A stretch of DNA of 64,000 bases from positions 393,764-457,763 of the forward strand of contig NZ_SJPT01000003.1 of assembly GCF_007860095.1 (NCBI RefSeq). The letters run 5' to 3'. Within the stretch, counting starts at the first letter, position 1; every line of letters starts with the position of its first letter. Below, piece after piece: positions 53,542 through 62,841 of this stretch. The stretch comes from Novipirellula galeiformis. GTDB lineage: Bacteria; Planctomycetota; Planctomycetia; Pirellulales; Pirellulaceae. Under the pieces are notes generated by a model, which was not told the origin of the DNA, did not search any database, and was given only the letters and a program-made list of their open reading frames with translations. A program made the position numbers and the translations under genes.

Positions 53542-54927
53542 ATGAAAACTCTTCCCATCGTCGATCACCCGACCAAAGCTCATGCGTTCGTTGCCGACAA
53601 CGAACGGACGCATTGGCACGACCAAGCGTTGTGGTTCGTCCGCAGTAAACGGGACAAACAAGCGGGGTCGGTCCCGGAATGGGAATACCTCCGCTCGCTC
53701 GCGTCGCAGATCAAAACCGAAACGATCGCGAAGCTCGGTGACTATCTGAGCGAATTCGAACGCAACGCCACCGCGCTCGGCGCGACCGTGCACTGGGCCG
53801 CAGATGCCGCCGAGCACAATGAAATTGTACTCAAGATTTTGCGTGATCACGAAACCCTACGGATCGTTAAAAGCAAATCAATGCTGACGGAGGAATGTGG
53901 ACTCAATCACTTTCTCGAAGACAATGGCATCGAAGTCGTCGACACCGACTTGGGCGAGCGCATCGTTCAACTGAGAAAAGAAACGCCCAGCCATATTGTG
54001 TTGCCTGCGATCCATATTCGCAAAGAAGAAGTCGGCGAGACGTTTCACGAGCACCTTGGTACCGACGAAGGGGCATCCGATCCACAATACTTGACCGAAG
54101 CCGCACGGGGTCATTTGCGTGACAAGTTCTTGGCAGGCGAAGTCGGGATCACGGGAGTCAACTTTGCGATCGCGGAAACCGGCGGATTCGTCATTTGCAC
54201 CAACGAAGGCAATGCTGATCTTGGCGTATCGCTGCCGCGAGTCCATATCGCTTGTATGGGCATCGAAAAAATCATCCCACGCTTCGAGGACTTAGCGGTC
54301 TTCATTCGCTTGCTCGCTCGCAGTGCGACCGGACAACCGATCACCACGTACACCTCGCACTTCCATGGCCCTCGCGACCCGCAGAGCGAATTGCACATTG
54401 TGTTGGTCGATAACGGCCGCAGCCAACTGAGAAACCGCAGCGAATTTCGCGACGCATTGCACTGTATCCGCTGTGGCGCGTGCATGAATACATGCCCCGT
54501 TTATCGGCGCAGTGGCGGGCATAGTTACAGCGCCACGGTGCCCGGTCCGATCGGATCGGTGTTGTCGCCGACTCGCGATTCTTCGAGCTACAAGAGCCTT
54601 CCCTACGCCTGCAGTTTATGCGGTTCGTGCACCGACGTTTGCCCCGTCAAAATCCCGCTGCATCACCAATTACTAGCTTGGCGAAAAGAGCTGGTCGATC
54701 AGAATTTATTGCCCTATTCGAAACGAATCAGCATGAAAGGGGCGTCGATCCTGTTTCGCAATCCGCGACTGTTCACCTTTGCCGGTTGGGTGGGACGCAA
54801 ATCACTGAAGTGGCTGCCGCACGGGATGACCCACAACCGCTGGAACACTTGGACGATTGCTCGAGAACTCCCCGAACCTCCTCGCGAGAGTTTCCGTCAT
54901 TGGTATGCCGCGAACCGAAAACGATAA
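53542..54927 (+). CDS. lutB: Lactate utilisation iron-sulfur protein (LutB type)
   Basis: 461 aa. An N-terminal LUD domain (about residues 60-295; HETLRIVKSKSMLTEECGLN near 110, GITGVNFAIAETGGFVICTN near 205-222) precedes two 4Fe-4S ferredoxin motifs: CIRCGACMNTCPVY near 308-321 and CSLCGSCTDVCPVK near 356-369. It then continues with the typical C-terminal LutB segment (LAWRKELVDQNLLPYSKRIS). Together with LutA and LutC it oxidises L-lactate to pyruvate. The stop at 54927 is 2 bp from the lutC start, so translation is coupled. Confidence 0.95.
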   Translation: MKTLPIVDHPTKAHAFVADNERTHWHDQALWFVRSKRDKQAGSVPEWEYLRSLASQIKTETIAKLGDYLSEFERNATALGATVHWAADAAEHNEIVLKILRDHETLRIVKSKSMLTEECGLNHFLEDNGIEVVDTDLGERIVQLRKETPSHIVLPAIHIRKEEVGETFHEHLGTDEGASDPQYLTEAARGHLRDKFLAGEVGITGVNFAIAETGGFVICTNEGNADLGVSLPRVHIACMGIEKIIPRFEDLAVFIRLLARSATGQPITTYTSHFHGPRDPQSELHIVLVDNGRSQLRNRSEFRDALHCIRCGACMNTCPVYRRSGGHSYSATVPGPIGSVLSPTRDSSSYKSLPYACSLCGSCTDVCPVKIPLHHQLLAWRKELVDQNLLPYSKRISMKGASILFRNPRLFTFAGWVGRKSLKWLPHGMTHNRWNTWTIARELPEPPRESFRHWYAANRKR

Positions 54928-54929
54928 CG

Positions 54930-55547
54930 ATGATCCAACAAACCAAAGCGACCACGAAAAGCCGTCAAGCGATTCTCGACCGACTGCTTGGCACCGAGGT
55001 AATCGGCCCGGGGTTGCCCACGGTCGACCCGAACCAGTTGATCCATTTTGAAGATCCGGTGGCGAAATTCATTGAAGTGTTAGCGACCGTGGGGGGACAA
55101 GCTCATGTGGTCGACGATCTGCGTCAAATCGGTGAGATTCTGGCCAAGTTGCCCGTCTACTCGCAAGCCAAACGAGTCGTATCGTTGGTTCCCGAAGCGG
55201 TTCCCAGCAGTTTTGATCTCGCGGCGATTGACGATCCTCATGCGCTCGCTTCGCTGGATTGGACGATCGCAAAAGGCGAATTTCCCGTCGCCGAAAACGG
55301 GGCGATCTGGGTCCAAGGTGAAACCATGCCGCACCGAGTGTTGTTGTTCATTGCCCAGTATTTGGCGATCGTGGTCTCACGCAGCCAAATGGTGCATAAC
55401 CTGCATGAAGCCTACGCGAGAATCGGGACGCCGAAATCACCGTTTGGAGTGTTTGTCTCTGGACCGAGCAAAACAGCCGACATTGAACAATCGTTGGTGC
55501 TCGGGGCGCATGGATGCCGGGAATTACAGGTATTCCTGACACCGTAG
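54930..55547 (+). CDS. lutC: Lactate utilisation protein (LutC type, LUD domain)
   Basis: 205 aa from ATG 54930; an in-frame extension upstream to 54618 runs through lutB and is rejected. It is a single LUD domain without cysteine clusters. The typical LutC residues include AVAENGAIWVQG-like (FPVAENGAIWVQG, near 111-123) and the C-terminal PSKTADIEQSLVLGAHGCRE (about 175-195). It is the third subunit of the LutABC complex. It is followed by the 16-bp array and the MATE gene. Confidence 0.93.
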   Translation: MIQQTKATTKSRQAILDRLLGTEVIGPGLPTVDPNQLIHFEDPVAKFIEVLATVGGQAHVVDDLRQIGEILAKLPVYSQAKRVVSLVPEAVPSSFDLAAIDDPHALASLDWTIAKGEFPVAENGAIWVQGETMPHRVLLFIAQYLAIVVSRSQMVHNLHEAYARIGTPKSPFGVFVSGPSKTADIEQSLVLGAHGCRELQVFLTP

Positions 55548-55616
55548 TGCTAGCTTCCCTGATCCTTGATGCAGGGTGAGGTCGCAGCCGCGGGGACTGT
55601 GGCTGCTGCTTCCCCC

Positions 55617-55696
55617 CTGGCATCGAATTTCCTTGGCATCGAATTTCCTTGGCATCGAGTTTCCCTGGCATCAAATTTCCTTGGAATCGAGTTCCC
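55617..55696. repeat. Tandem repeat, 16-bp unit, 5 copies
   Basis: CTGGCATCGAATTTCC-type units at 55617, 55633, 55649, 55665 and 55681 with a few substitutions, between lutC and the MATE gene. Confidence 0.95.
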
Positions 55697-55803
55697 GTGG
55701 TGGGGGCGAGAGGCCACGGCCCTGCCGAGAGCAAAAACAAACGACCGGAGAGAGGGGGGGCTCGTTACCGCTCCCCTCCTCCGCAACGGACTGCAACATC
55801 ACT

Positions 55804-57180
55804 TTGAACGATCACACCAATCCCCCATCTGAGCCTTCCTTTCGCTTCGTCTTTGCGGAATTGCTCGCGATTGCGTTGCCCTTGATGGTCAGCACGGGCA
55901 CGTTCTCGTTGGTGTTGTTTGTCGACCGCACCTTGTTGTTATGGCATGACGGCGCGTCGATGAGTGCATCGATGGCAGGCGGCAACTTTTTTTGGGTTAG
56001 CATTTGCTTGCCGATCGGGATCGCATCGATGACCGGTGCCATCATCAGCCAATACGTCGGTGCGGGCGAAGAGCACAAGATCGGTCGATTCCTGTGGCAA
56101 TCGGTGTGGTTGACGTTGATGTCGACGCCCTTTGTTGTCGCGGTCGCCTACGCGGCTCCCGATCTGTTTCGATGGGCCGAACAACCCAGCGAACTGATCG
56201 CCGCCGAGACGACTTACCTGAGATGGTTAATGGTCGGCGGTATCGGTGCCATTTTGGAGAACGCGCTCAGCGGTTTCTTTAGTGGCACCAATCGAACGCG
56301 GGTGATCATGTGGGTCAGTCTGCTCTCGGGCGTGGTGAACTTAATCTTCGATCTGCTACTGATTTTCGGCGCCGGACCGATCCCCGAACTGGGGATTGCC
56401 GGGGCGGCGATCGCCAGTTCGATTGCGTTTTGGTTCAAAGCGATTTGCTTTGCCGGGTTGATTTTTTATTACGATCGCGACCACCGATACCGAATTCGCC
56501 AAAGCGTTTGCTTTTGTCGATCGCTGTTAACCAAGCTACTCTTCTTTGGTTTTCCCACCGGATTGATGTACGTCACCGAAGCGGGCGGGTTTACCGCGAT
56601 TGTGTTGCGCATCGGTCGCCTCGGTGACGTTCCCCTACGGGCGACGACGATGGCAATCAACTTCAACATGGTTGCCTTCATTCCGTTGATGGGCGTCTCG
56701 ATCGCGGCGTCCGTTTTAGTGGGACGTCACTTGATTGAAAGCGGACCGCGACGAGCAGCAAAAAGTGTTTTAGCGGCCTTGCTCGTCGGCTGGAGCTATT
56801 CGCTGCTTTGGTGCATCGCGTATTTAGCGTTTCCCGGAACGATGATGCAGTTGTATGAACTGAACACGCCGACATCCGATTCGGCATTGGCCATCGAACT
56901 CGCCCATGGGCTGTTAAAGTTCGTGGCGTTTTACGTCGTAATGGATGCCACGCAATTGATTCTCGCAGGCGCATTACGAGGCGCCGGTGACACCTGGTTT
57001 GTGCTGGGCACCGGATTGGTTTCCTCGCTGTTGGCGTTTTCGATTGGAACCTGGGGCGAACCCACCGATGGCCAGCTTGATTGGTGGTGGTGGATGATCA
57101 CGCTATGGGTTTGGATGATCGCCGTCTGCATGACCGCGCGATTCATCCAAGGCAAATGGAAACAAATGCGGATGGTGTGA
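55804..57180 (+). CDS. MATE-family multidrug/Na+ efflux protein
   Basis: 458 aa with the 12-helix MATE pattern: LLAIALPLMVSTGTFSLVLF (about residues 15-34), SMAGGNFFWVSICLPIGIAS (about 55-75), IGAILENALSGFFSGTNRTR and similar to the end. It uses ion gradients to expel cationic or other compounds; the substrate is unknown. Upstream, the open frame reaches 55576, but this passes through the 16-bp tandem array and is Arg/Pro-rich, so it is rejected. TTG at 55804 gives a typical length, but no strong ribosome binding site supports it; this start is uncertain by tens of residues. It is downstream of lutABC with the array between them. Confidence 0.8.
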   Translation: MNDHTNPPSEPSFRFVFAELLAIALPLMVSTGTFSLVLFVDRTLLLWHDGASMSASMAGGNFFWVSICLPIGIASMTGAIISQYVGAGEEHKIGRFLWQSVWLTLMSTPFVVAVAYAAPDLFRWAEQPSELIAAETTYLRWLMVGGIGAILENALSGFFSGTNRTRVIMWVSLLSGVVNLIFDLLLIFGAGPIPELGIAGAAIASSIAFWFKAICFAGLIFYYDRDHRYRIRQSVCFCRSLLTKLLFFGFPTGLMYVTEAGGFTAIVLRIGRLGDVPLRATTMAINFNMVAFIPLMGVSIAASVLVGRHLIESGPRRAAKSVLAALLVGWSYSLLWCIAYLAFPGTMMQLYELNTPTSDSALAIELAHGLLKFVAFYVVMDATQLILAGALRGAGDTWFVLGTGLVSSLLAFSIGTWGEPTDGQLDWWWWMITLWVWMIAVCMTARFIQGKWKQMRMV

Positions 57181-57529
57181 CCCCCCACGCAGCTCCGCGT
57201 GACGCTCGCCGAAGCAGAGCAATGAGCGCAACTTCAAAACGCGTTCGCGAGGGACCGAGTCAGGAGCAATCGCATGCAATGCCCTAGGTGCCCTTAGGTG
57301 CAATTGGCGGTTTCCAGCTGAATATACGAGACCTCGTTGCTCGTAATCGAAACGGCCGGATGGCGTTGCCCCCTTTTGACGCTTAATCCTAATCTTACTC
57401 TTAGTCTTCTCCGGTCGGCTACGGTCCAACGTGGCTGTACCGACGGGATTAGGTTGGGGCGGGATTAGGTTGGGGCGGGATTAAGATTCGGAGCTGCTTG
57501 TTTATCGGCTCGCAGCGTCTCACAGCAAG
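57181..57529. other. Intergenic region, convergent genes, with 16-bp repeat
   Basis: 349 bp between the MATE gene and the transglutaminase-like gene, which converge. It holds the repeat at 57445-57476. Frames here have no recognisable content. No strong terminator was seen. Confidence 0.5.
57445..57476. repeat. Tandem repeat, 16-bp unit, 2 copies plus partial
   Basis: GGGATTAGGTTGGGGC at 57445-57460 and again at 57461-57476, followed by a partial GGGATTA. Confidence 0.92.
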
Positions 57530-58588
57530 CTAGATTTCGATCTGTTCGCGAACGAAATGGGGATCGGGATTGCCACTGCCTTTACGGTCGCATTTAAAGA
57601 ATTCAGCGACATAACGCACCGGTTGTCGTTTCTCGGGGACTTTGAAGCGGTCCCCCTTTTGCAACACCGGACGATATTCATCCATGCGTCCGAATTGGCG
57701 TGTCCCGGCGGCTTGGCAGGGGAACCAAAAACCGTTGCCCTCGCCATCCTCGAGATAAAATTCGGGGTAACAGTGGCCGGGGATCCAAACCATGCGTGCG
57801 GGAATTTTGGCGTTGCGACAAAGTGCGACGACGAGACTGGTCATCTCTTCGCAATCGCCTTTGCCGTCGCGTAGTGCGACGGACGCATTTTTTAGCGACC
57901 CTTCGACGTACTCGACTTTTTCGCGGACGTAATCGTAGATCTGTTCAACGCGTTGCCAGTCGTTTTCGGCTTCCATTGCTGCCAAATCACGAGAGGCCGA
58001 ACGAATCGTGGAATTGCTCGCGTCGATGTGGGGACTATTGCCAAGGTAGTTCCGAAGTTCACGCTCGGGACGCAGCGGAATGACAAGATCGTCGGTCTGG
58101 ACTGGAGGCAGAATCCGGGAACGTTCGATTTGGAACAGGAACGTCATTTCGACGTTAGCACCAGCAGCGACATGCGGTATCCGCAACGAAACTTGTTTGA
58201 CGCCGCCTACTAATTCGCGAACTTCCCAAGCTCGCACGATGGGATCAATGACTTGGTTGACCAACGTGACCTTCTGTTCGGGCCAATCGGTCGGCACAGG
58301 AAACGTCGCAATCACATTCGTGCAGGTCACCGGGGTGGTTAACTGCAAACCAATTCGCCATTGTTGAGTTTGCGGTGAATCGTAAATCAATCGCGAGGCG
58401 GGTTGCGTCGCGGTTGGATCGTCACTTGAGTTTGTCGCGGGGGCATCATCAGGTTCATCGGCGAATCCTGCGTTACCGCTCCACGATACGACGCCATAGC
58501 CGCCAACGCTTAGCCCGAGTAACGAGTGGCCTAGCAGTCTTCGGCGGCTCCATTTCGCTGGCTCGGCTCGTGCGTTTTCATTGTTCAT
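57530..58588 (-). CDS. Tat-exported transglutaminase-like protein
   Basis: 352 aa. The N-terminus has three arginines (WSRRRLLG, residues 13-20) and a hydrophobic segment, a Tat-type signal. A beta-sandwich domain (about 70-180; QWRIGLQLTTPVTCTNVIAT) precedes a transglutaminase-like domain: WQRVEQIYDYVREKVEYVEG near 207-226, then GDCEEMTSLVVALCRNAKIP (about 239-258; Cys of the catalytic dyad) and MVWIPGHCYPEFYL near 262-275 (His). The usual third residue, an Asp after the next strand, is not obvious: the equivalent position reads FWFPCQAAG. It may act as a protease or be catalytically changed. ATG 58588 has GAAGAG about 13 bases upstream. Confidence 0.8.
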   Translation of the reverse strand: MNNENARAEPAKWSRRRLLGHSLLGLSVGGYGVVSWSGNAGFADEPDDAPATNSSDDPTATQPASRLIYDSPQTQQWRIGLQLTTPVTCTNVIATFPVPTDWPEQKVTLVNQVIDPIVRAWEVRELVGGVKQVSLRIPHVAAGANVEMTFLFQIERSRILPPVQTDDLVIPLRPERELRNYLGNSPHIDASNSTIRSASRDLAAMEAENDWQRVEQIYDYVREKVEYVEGSLKNASVALRDGKGDCEEMTSLVVALCRNAKIPARMVWIPGHCYPEFYLEDGEGNGFWFPCQAAGTRQFGRMDEYRPVLQKGDRFKVPEKRQPVRYVAEFFKCDRKGSGNPDPHFVREQIEI

Positions 58589-58820
58589 GACGGGGTAAAA
58601 CTCTTCAAATGAAAGGTTAACCAAAACGGCCGAAATCGCAGCGGGTTTTGACACCCGCGCGCCTTCGCGCCGTCGCTTACCTGCTTAGCAGGATCGATCA
58701 ATTCACGGTGCATTTTGGATCCATTTGTCACGTCGCTCCGCCAACGGGGCGTGATCTTTTTACGATCATACACACCGAGTTGACCGTGACAAATGAAATG
58801 GAGACGAACCGAGCCGCACG

Positions 58821-59360
58821 CTAGCGTGCGGGGGTGGCGCCGGGTGGCAAGGGTTCGATGTTCAGGATGCGATCGCCGCGGGCGTCAAAATTATCCGACA
58901 TTCCCGAACCCGGATTACCGTAAACGGAGCTTCCCACGGCACCACCTTGCAGGTAGGGGTCGGTAACAACCGTCCCGTATTGATCGACCGAAGAATCGTA
59001 GCCGTAATCGCCGACAATATTTCCATAGCCACTGCTGAAGGGAGCGCACGTCGGGCATTTTGCAGCAACCTCGGATCCACAACCGAGTTCGCCATAACCC
59101 TCGACCTGAGGACCTGCGTAGGGGCTGCAAGTACATCCAGCAGGTGGCGCGGCAGCCACAGGGGGAGCCGTATAGGGAGCGGCGTTGCAACTAGGGGCTT
59201 GCGACAAACATCCCGGGCGTCCCGGCATAATCCCTGAAATCGTATTGCAGAGGCCACATCTTGCACCGCGTCCAAACCAAAATTGTTTCAAATTTCCGCA
59301 ACCGGAACTGACAACGAGCAGCGTCACAGATGCGACAACCGACAAATAACGAGTATTCAT
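58821..59360 (-). CDS. Cys-rich lipoprotein of unknown function
   Basis: 179 aa. It starts MNTRYLSVVASVTLLVVSSG and Cys21 is the lipidation site (VVSSGC). The start at 59360 is preceded by GGAAAAAGAA; the codon at 59381 is upstream of it. The mature region has several cysteines (CGLCNTISG, CTCSPYAGP, CGSEVAAKCPTCAP), the rest being Gly/Tyr/Asp-rich. No domain recognised. Cys-rich motifs resemble those of the lipoprotein at 6632-7069 and the BBP7 protein, suggesting an envelope structural function. Confidence 0.72.
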   Translation of the reverse strand: MNTRYLSVVASVTLLVVSSGCGNLKQFWFGRGARCGLCNTISGIMPGRPGCLSQAPSCNAAPYTAPPVAAAPPAGCTCSPYAGPQVEGYGELGCGSEVAAKCPTCAPFSSGYGNIVGDYGYDSSVDQYGTVVTDPYLQGGAVGSSVYGNPGSGMSDNFDARGDRILNIEPLPPGATPAR

Positions 59361-59533
59361 TTCTTTTTCCTTCACGTGCATAGCGAGCGTATTCGGAGTT
59401 CTCGAGTGGTGAACCAGTTAAAAGTAGGTCGCTATTCGTGATGTGCAAACGCAACATCGTTATTTTCCGGCAACAATTTGTTGCACCAAGACAACACCAC
59501 CACGCTTCATGCTCTCTATCAATTCAATCTGAG

Positions 59534-60607
59534 ATGAAAATTCCTGCCCTTCTAATTAGTTCTTGTTTGACCATCGCACTGGGGATGGTTCCAGCTGGTT
59601 CGTTTGCGGATGAAGCAGTGAGGGTTGACGAAGAACGATCGGAACCCATGCTCGCCGAAGCAACCCCCGTCCCGATCGGGTTGCCTGTGAGTGACGACGC
59701 CACAGTAGAAGCATCCGTTGCCTGCCCACACGCCGCAGACCGCATTTGGATCATCAACACGCGGCGGATGACCAGCAATGTTTGTTACGCCGATTTGGAG
59801 CAACCCCAGTTTTCGATTTCGCGATTGAGTCCCAATGGATGCGCCACGAGCTCGTCGTTCGATGAATATCAAAACGAGTTGGTCCCCGGACGAACGACCG
59901 CGATCTATGTGCATGGCTACCGCTTCAAGTCCTCCGAAGCGACCCGGCGTGGTTTATTGGTCCATCGCCAAGTCGCTCATCGCCGCGGTCCCGATCCCAT
60001 CGATTGGGTCATCTGGAGTTGGCCGAGTGAAAAGGAAACATTCATTGGCCATGACATTCGTGAAAAAGCGAAGTACACCGACACCCAAGGTTTGTATTTG
60101 GCGTGGTTGTTGAAAAAGCATGTGGCGAAAAGTGTCCCCACGACGTTGATCGGCTACAGCTTTGGGGGGCGGGTGGTAACGGGATCTCTCCATGCGTTGG
60201 CGGGCGGATCACTGGGCGGTCGATCGCTACCCTGCGACCCGATTGTGAACGCCCGGATCGATGTCGGCTTGGTTGCCCCTGCGATCGAAAAAGACTGGTT
60301 GGCGCCTTGTCAGTACCATGCCTTAGCGACAAGTAATATGGATCAACTGCTTCTGTTGTATAATCAACGCGACTCGGTTCTGAAGCGTTATTGGTTACTC
60401 GACCGAGTGCGTGGATCGATGGCGATCGGATTTGGTCAACTTCAATCGTTTGCACCGCGATCCGATGGTAGCGGCATTTGGTTGCGTGCCCGTGATTGCT
60501 CGCCGTCCATCGGCAGCACGCATGATGAACTCGATTACTATCATCCTCAGTGCAGTGCGGGCACGGAAATGGCATTGTTGTTGAACGACGCGTTGATCCA
60601 CCATTGA
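59534..60607 (+). CDS. Exported alpha/beta hydrolase
   Basis: 357 aa. Signal peptide LLISSCLTIALGMVPAGSFA with cleavage near ADEA. The hydrolase fold is marked by IYVHGYRF (about residues 121-128; oxyanion segment), IGYSFGGRVV (nucleophile Ser in GYSFGG, near 204-209), and a late acidic/His region with THDELDYYHPQC. The group resembles the secreted hydrolases of the DUF900 / lipase-like class. The substrate is unknown. The start ATG 59534 has no strong ribosome binding site; the frame runs open upstream to 59438. Confidence 0.78.
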   Translation: MKIPALLISSCLTIALGMVPAGSFADEAVRVDEERSEPMLAEATPVPIGLPVSDDATVEASVACPHAADRIWIINTRRMTSNVCYADLEQPQFSISRLSPNGCATSSSFDEYQNELVPGRTTAIYVHGYRFKSSEATRRGLLVHRQVAHRRGPDPIDWVIWSWPSEKETFIGHDIREKAKYTDTQGLYLAWLLKKHVAKSVPTTLIGYSFGGRVVTGSLHALAGGSLGGRSLPCDPIVNARIDVGLVAPAIEKDWLAPCQYHALATSNMDQLLLLYNQRDSVLKRYWLLDRVRGSMAIGFGQLQSFAPRSDGSGIWLRARDCSPSIGSTHDELDYYHPQCSAGTEMALLLNDALIHH

Positions 60608-60723
60608 TGAATCGTGGGCACACGCCCGAGGAGACTTTTGCTCACCGCCGCAGATGGGCTCCTGACCCGTTATCGAATTCCCAGCCGAGATCTGGCCCCC
60701 CGACATCGTAAAGCACGCCACGA

Positions 60724-61692
60724 TTGAGCGTTTCGAAGATCACGACCGACACGGCACCTCGCCTTGAGGATTGCGCCGCCTATTGGGGTGGCCAATGGAT
60801 CCCTACAAACTCGCTCGCACTGTCGATCAATGACGTCGGCTTTCGCCAAGGGGTCACCGCTGTGGAACGGCTGCGGACCTATGGCGGCCATGCCTTTATG
60901 GTCTCGCGGCATCTTGATCGCTTTGCACGCACGCTCCAGGCGTTAGGCATCGATGGTTTGCCGACACGAACGGAGATCACGAATCTTGTCGGCGAAGTCT
61001 TGACCAGGAACGAAGACTTTGTCGCCCGCCAAACGGAGGTCGGCATCACGCTCTTTGCCACTCCCGGAATCATGGGAGCCAACCTCCCCACCTTCGCAAT
61101 CCACTTGAACACGCTCGATCATCAACGCAACCAAGTTCGACAAACCGAGGGGCAAACGCTCGTGATCACGGACGTGGCCCAGCCCCCCGAAGCCTCATGG
61201 CCGAGGTCGGCAAAGGTCCGGTCTCGTTTGCATTACTACCGAGCGGATCGTTTCGCTCAATTGTTCGATCACGATCCATCACTGGCAGCAGCCAAAGGAA
61301 ACCGCGGGGGCGGCGGGGAAAATTGCGGGGGGCCGTCCGATGCCATCGGCGTGTTAGTCGATCAAGACGGATCGGTAACCGAAACGAGCATCGCCAATCT
61401 TGCGATCGTGGAAAACCAGACGATCTATTCGCCCGAAACGAACCAGGTCCTCTCCGGCATCACCCAAGCGGCCATCGAAGAATTGGCGGCGGCAGCGTCG
61501 ATTGCTTGGAAAAAAGAGCGGCTCTCGCCGACCCGGTTTGCCAATGCCGACGAGATTCTCTGTATGGGAACCGATGGCGGAATCTGGTTCGCCCGCTCGG
61601 TGCTGCCGGAGGCTCCGGCCATTCGCACGCCGGGAAAAATCTACTCCCTTCTACGTGCCGCGTTTGCCAAACGAACCAGCGAGCCGGTTTAG
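60724..61692 (+). CDS. Class IV aminotransferase (branched-chain / aminodeoxychorismate-lyase type)
   Basis: 322 aa, PLP enzyme of fold-type IV. Hallmarks are SINDVGFRQGVTAVERLRTY (about residues 34-53), the catalytic Lys in RSAKVRSRLHYYRADR (about 160-175), GVLVDQDGSVTETSIANLAI (about 209-228) and the C-terminal GITQAAIEELA (about 244-254). The group includes IlvE, Dat and PabC; specificity cannot be fixed by eye. A short Gly-rich insert (GNRGGGGENCGG) is unusual. TTG is the only suitable start, so translation may be low. It is followed by the sugar-binding lipoprotein gene. Confidence 0.85.
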   Translation: MSVSKITTDTAPRLEDCAAYWGGQWIPTNSLALSINDVGFRQGVTAVERLRTYGGHAFMVSRHLDRFARTLQALGIDGLPTRTEITNLVGEVLTRNEDFVARQTEVGITLFATPGIMGANLPTFAIHLNTLDHQRNQVRQTEGQTLVITDVAQPPEASWPRSAKVRSRLHYYRADRFAQLFDHDPSLAAAKGNRGGGGENCGGPSDAIGVLVDQDGSVTETSIANLAIVENQTIYSPETNQVLSGITQAAIEELAAAASIAWKKERLSPTRFANADEILCMGTDGGIWFARSVLPEAPAIRTPGKIYSLLRAAFAKRTSEPV

Positions 61693-61833
61693 TTTGCGGT
61701 ACCTTAGAGAGCAGAGGGAAAGTCTCTGCGACCTACGCTTCGCCGCGGCGGCATTGAATCACGCATTCCAACCGTTTCCGTGTCGCTCCCTCCTGATTCG
61801 CTTGATCCCTCGTGCTTAAGGAACGTACCTTCC

Positions 61834-62841
61834 ATGACGTCGTTTTCGAAATTCAGTTTATTGGGTGCAATGGCGTTAATCGTGTTGGTCGGATGCGGTC
61901 GCAGCGACTCGCAATCCACCGCGACATCGTCCGCCAAAGATGCAGATTCAAAGCTTCGCATCGCGGTCATTCCTAAAGGGACGAGCCACGAGTTTTGGAA
62001 GTCCGTTCGTCTGGGGGCTGAGAATGCCGCCAAAGAACTCGGCAACGTCGAAGTCATTTGGCGAGGCCCCGTGGTGGAAAGCGACACGGGCAGCCAAATC
62101 GAAGTCGTCAAGAACATGATCACGATGCAGGTCGATGGGATCGTGTTGGCTCCGAACCAAAAAGGCAGCCTGGTCGATGCGGTGGAAGAAGCAATCGGCG
62201 AGGGCATTCCCGTGGTGATTTTTGACAGCGGATTGGACAAAGGCCCCGCGATCACCAGTTATGTTGCCACCGACAACTTCAAAGGGGGGCAAATGGCGGC
62301 GGACCAGATGGCCAAAGCGATCGGCGAGAAAGGCAACGTGATCGTGTTGCGCTATTTGCCGGGCAGCGAAAGCACCGAGCAACGCGAAGAAGGGTTCCTC
62401 GACGCGATCAAAAAGTATCCGGAGATCAAAGTCGTTTCCTCCAGCGAGTACGCCGGTGACAACGCGACCTCGGCGAAAGAGAAAGTGGACCAATTGCTGC
62501 AAATTCACAGCAACGAGCTCAGCGGTATTTTTTCGGTTTGTGAACCGAACGCCAACGGAACCCTTGAATCGCTGCGTAATGCGGGCTTGAACAAAAAAGT
62601 GAAACTCATTGCCTTCGACCCTAGCGACGCTTTGATCGAAGCGCTTGCCGATGGTTCCTGCAGCGGGATTGTGCTACAGGACCCCATTCAAATGGGCTAC
62701 CTGTCGGTCAAATCATTGATCGGCAGCATCCGTGGGGAAACGCCCGAAGCGTTCCAATCGACGGGAGAATACGTAGCGACGCCTGAGAACATGAACGACG
62801 AAAACATCAAAAAACGATTAACTCCGGCAACCTTTGATTAA
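61834..62841 (+). CDS. Sugar ABC transporter substrate-binding lipoprotein (RbsB-like)
   Basis: 335 aa. Lipoprotein signal with Cys21 (LIVLVGCGRSD). The mature part is a type 1 periplasmic binding protein: LRIAVIPKGTSHEFWKSVRL near residue 44, MITMQVDGIVLAPNQKGSLV near 93, FDSGLDKGPAITSYVATDN near 130-148, and the late ESLRNAGLNKKVKLIAFDP near 245. These match the ribose/autoinducer-2/sugar-binding group. The start at 61834 has AAGGAA upstream. It abuts the ATPase gene (1 bp after the stop: ATG at 62842) and delivers sugar to the transporter. The ligand is unknown. Confidence 0.9.
   Translation: MTSFSKFSLLGAMALIVLVGCGRSDSQSTATSSAKDADSKLRIAVIPKGTSHEFWKSVRLGAENAAKELGNVEVIWRGPVVESDTGSQIEVVKNMITMQVDGIVLAPNQKGSLVDAVEEAIGEGIPVVIFDSGLDKGPAITSYVATDNFKGGQMAADQMAKAIGEKGNVIVLRYLPGSESTEQREEGFLDAIKKYPEIKVVSSSEYAGDNATSAKEKVDQLLQIHSNELSGIFSVCEPNANGTLESLRNAGLNKKVKLIAFDPSDALIEALADGSCSGIVLQDPIQMGYLSVKSLIGSIRGETPEAFQSTGEYVATPENMNDENIKKRLTPATFD

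Noticed and set aside
55576-55803. N-terminal extension of the MATE protein through the 16-bp array
   Set aside because: The array period is not a multiple of three, the translation is Arg/Pro-rich with no homology pattern, and the MATE membrane segments begin after 55804.
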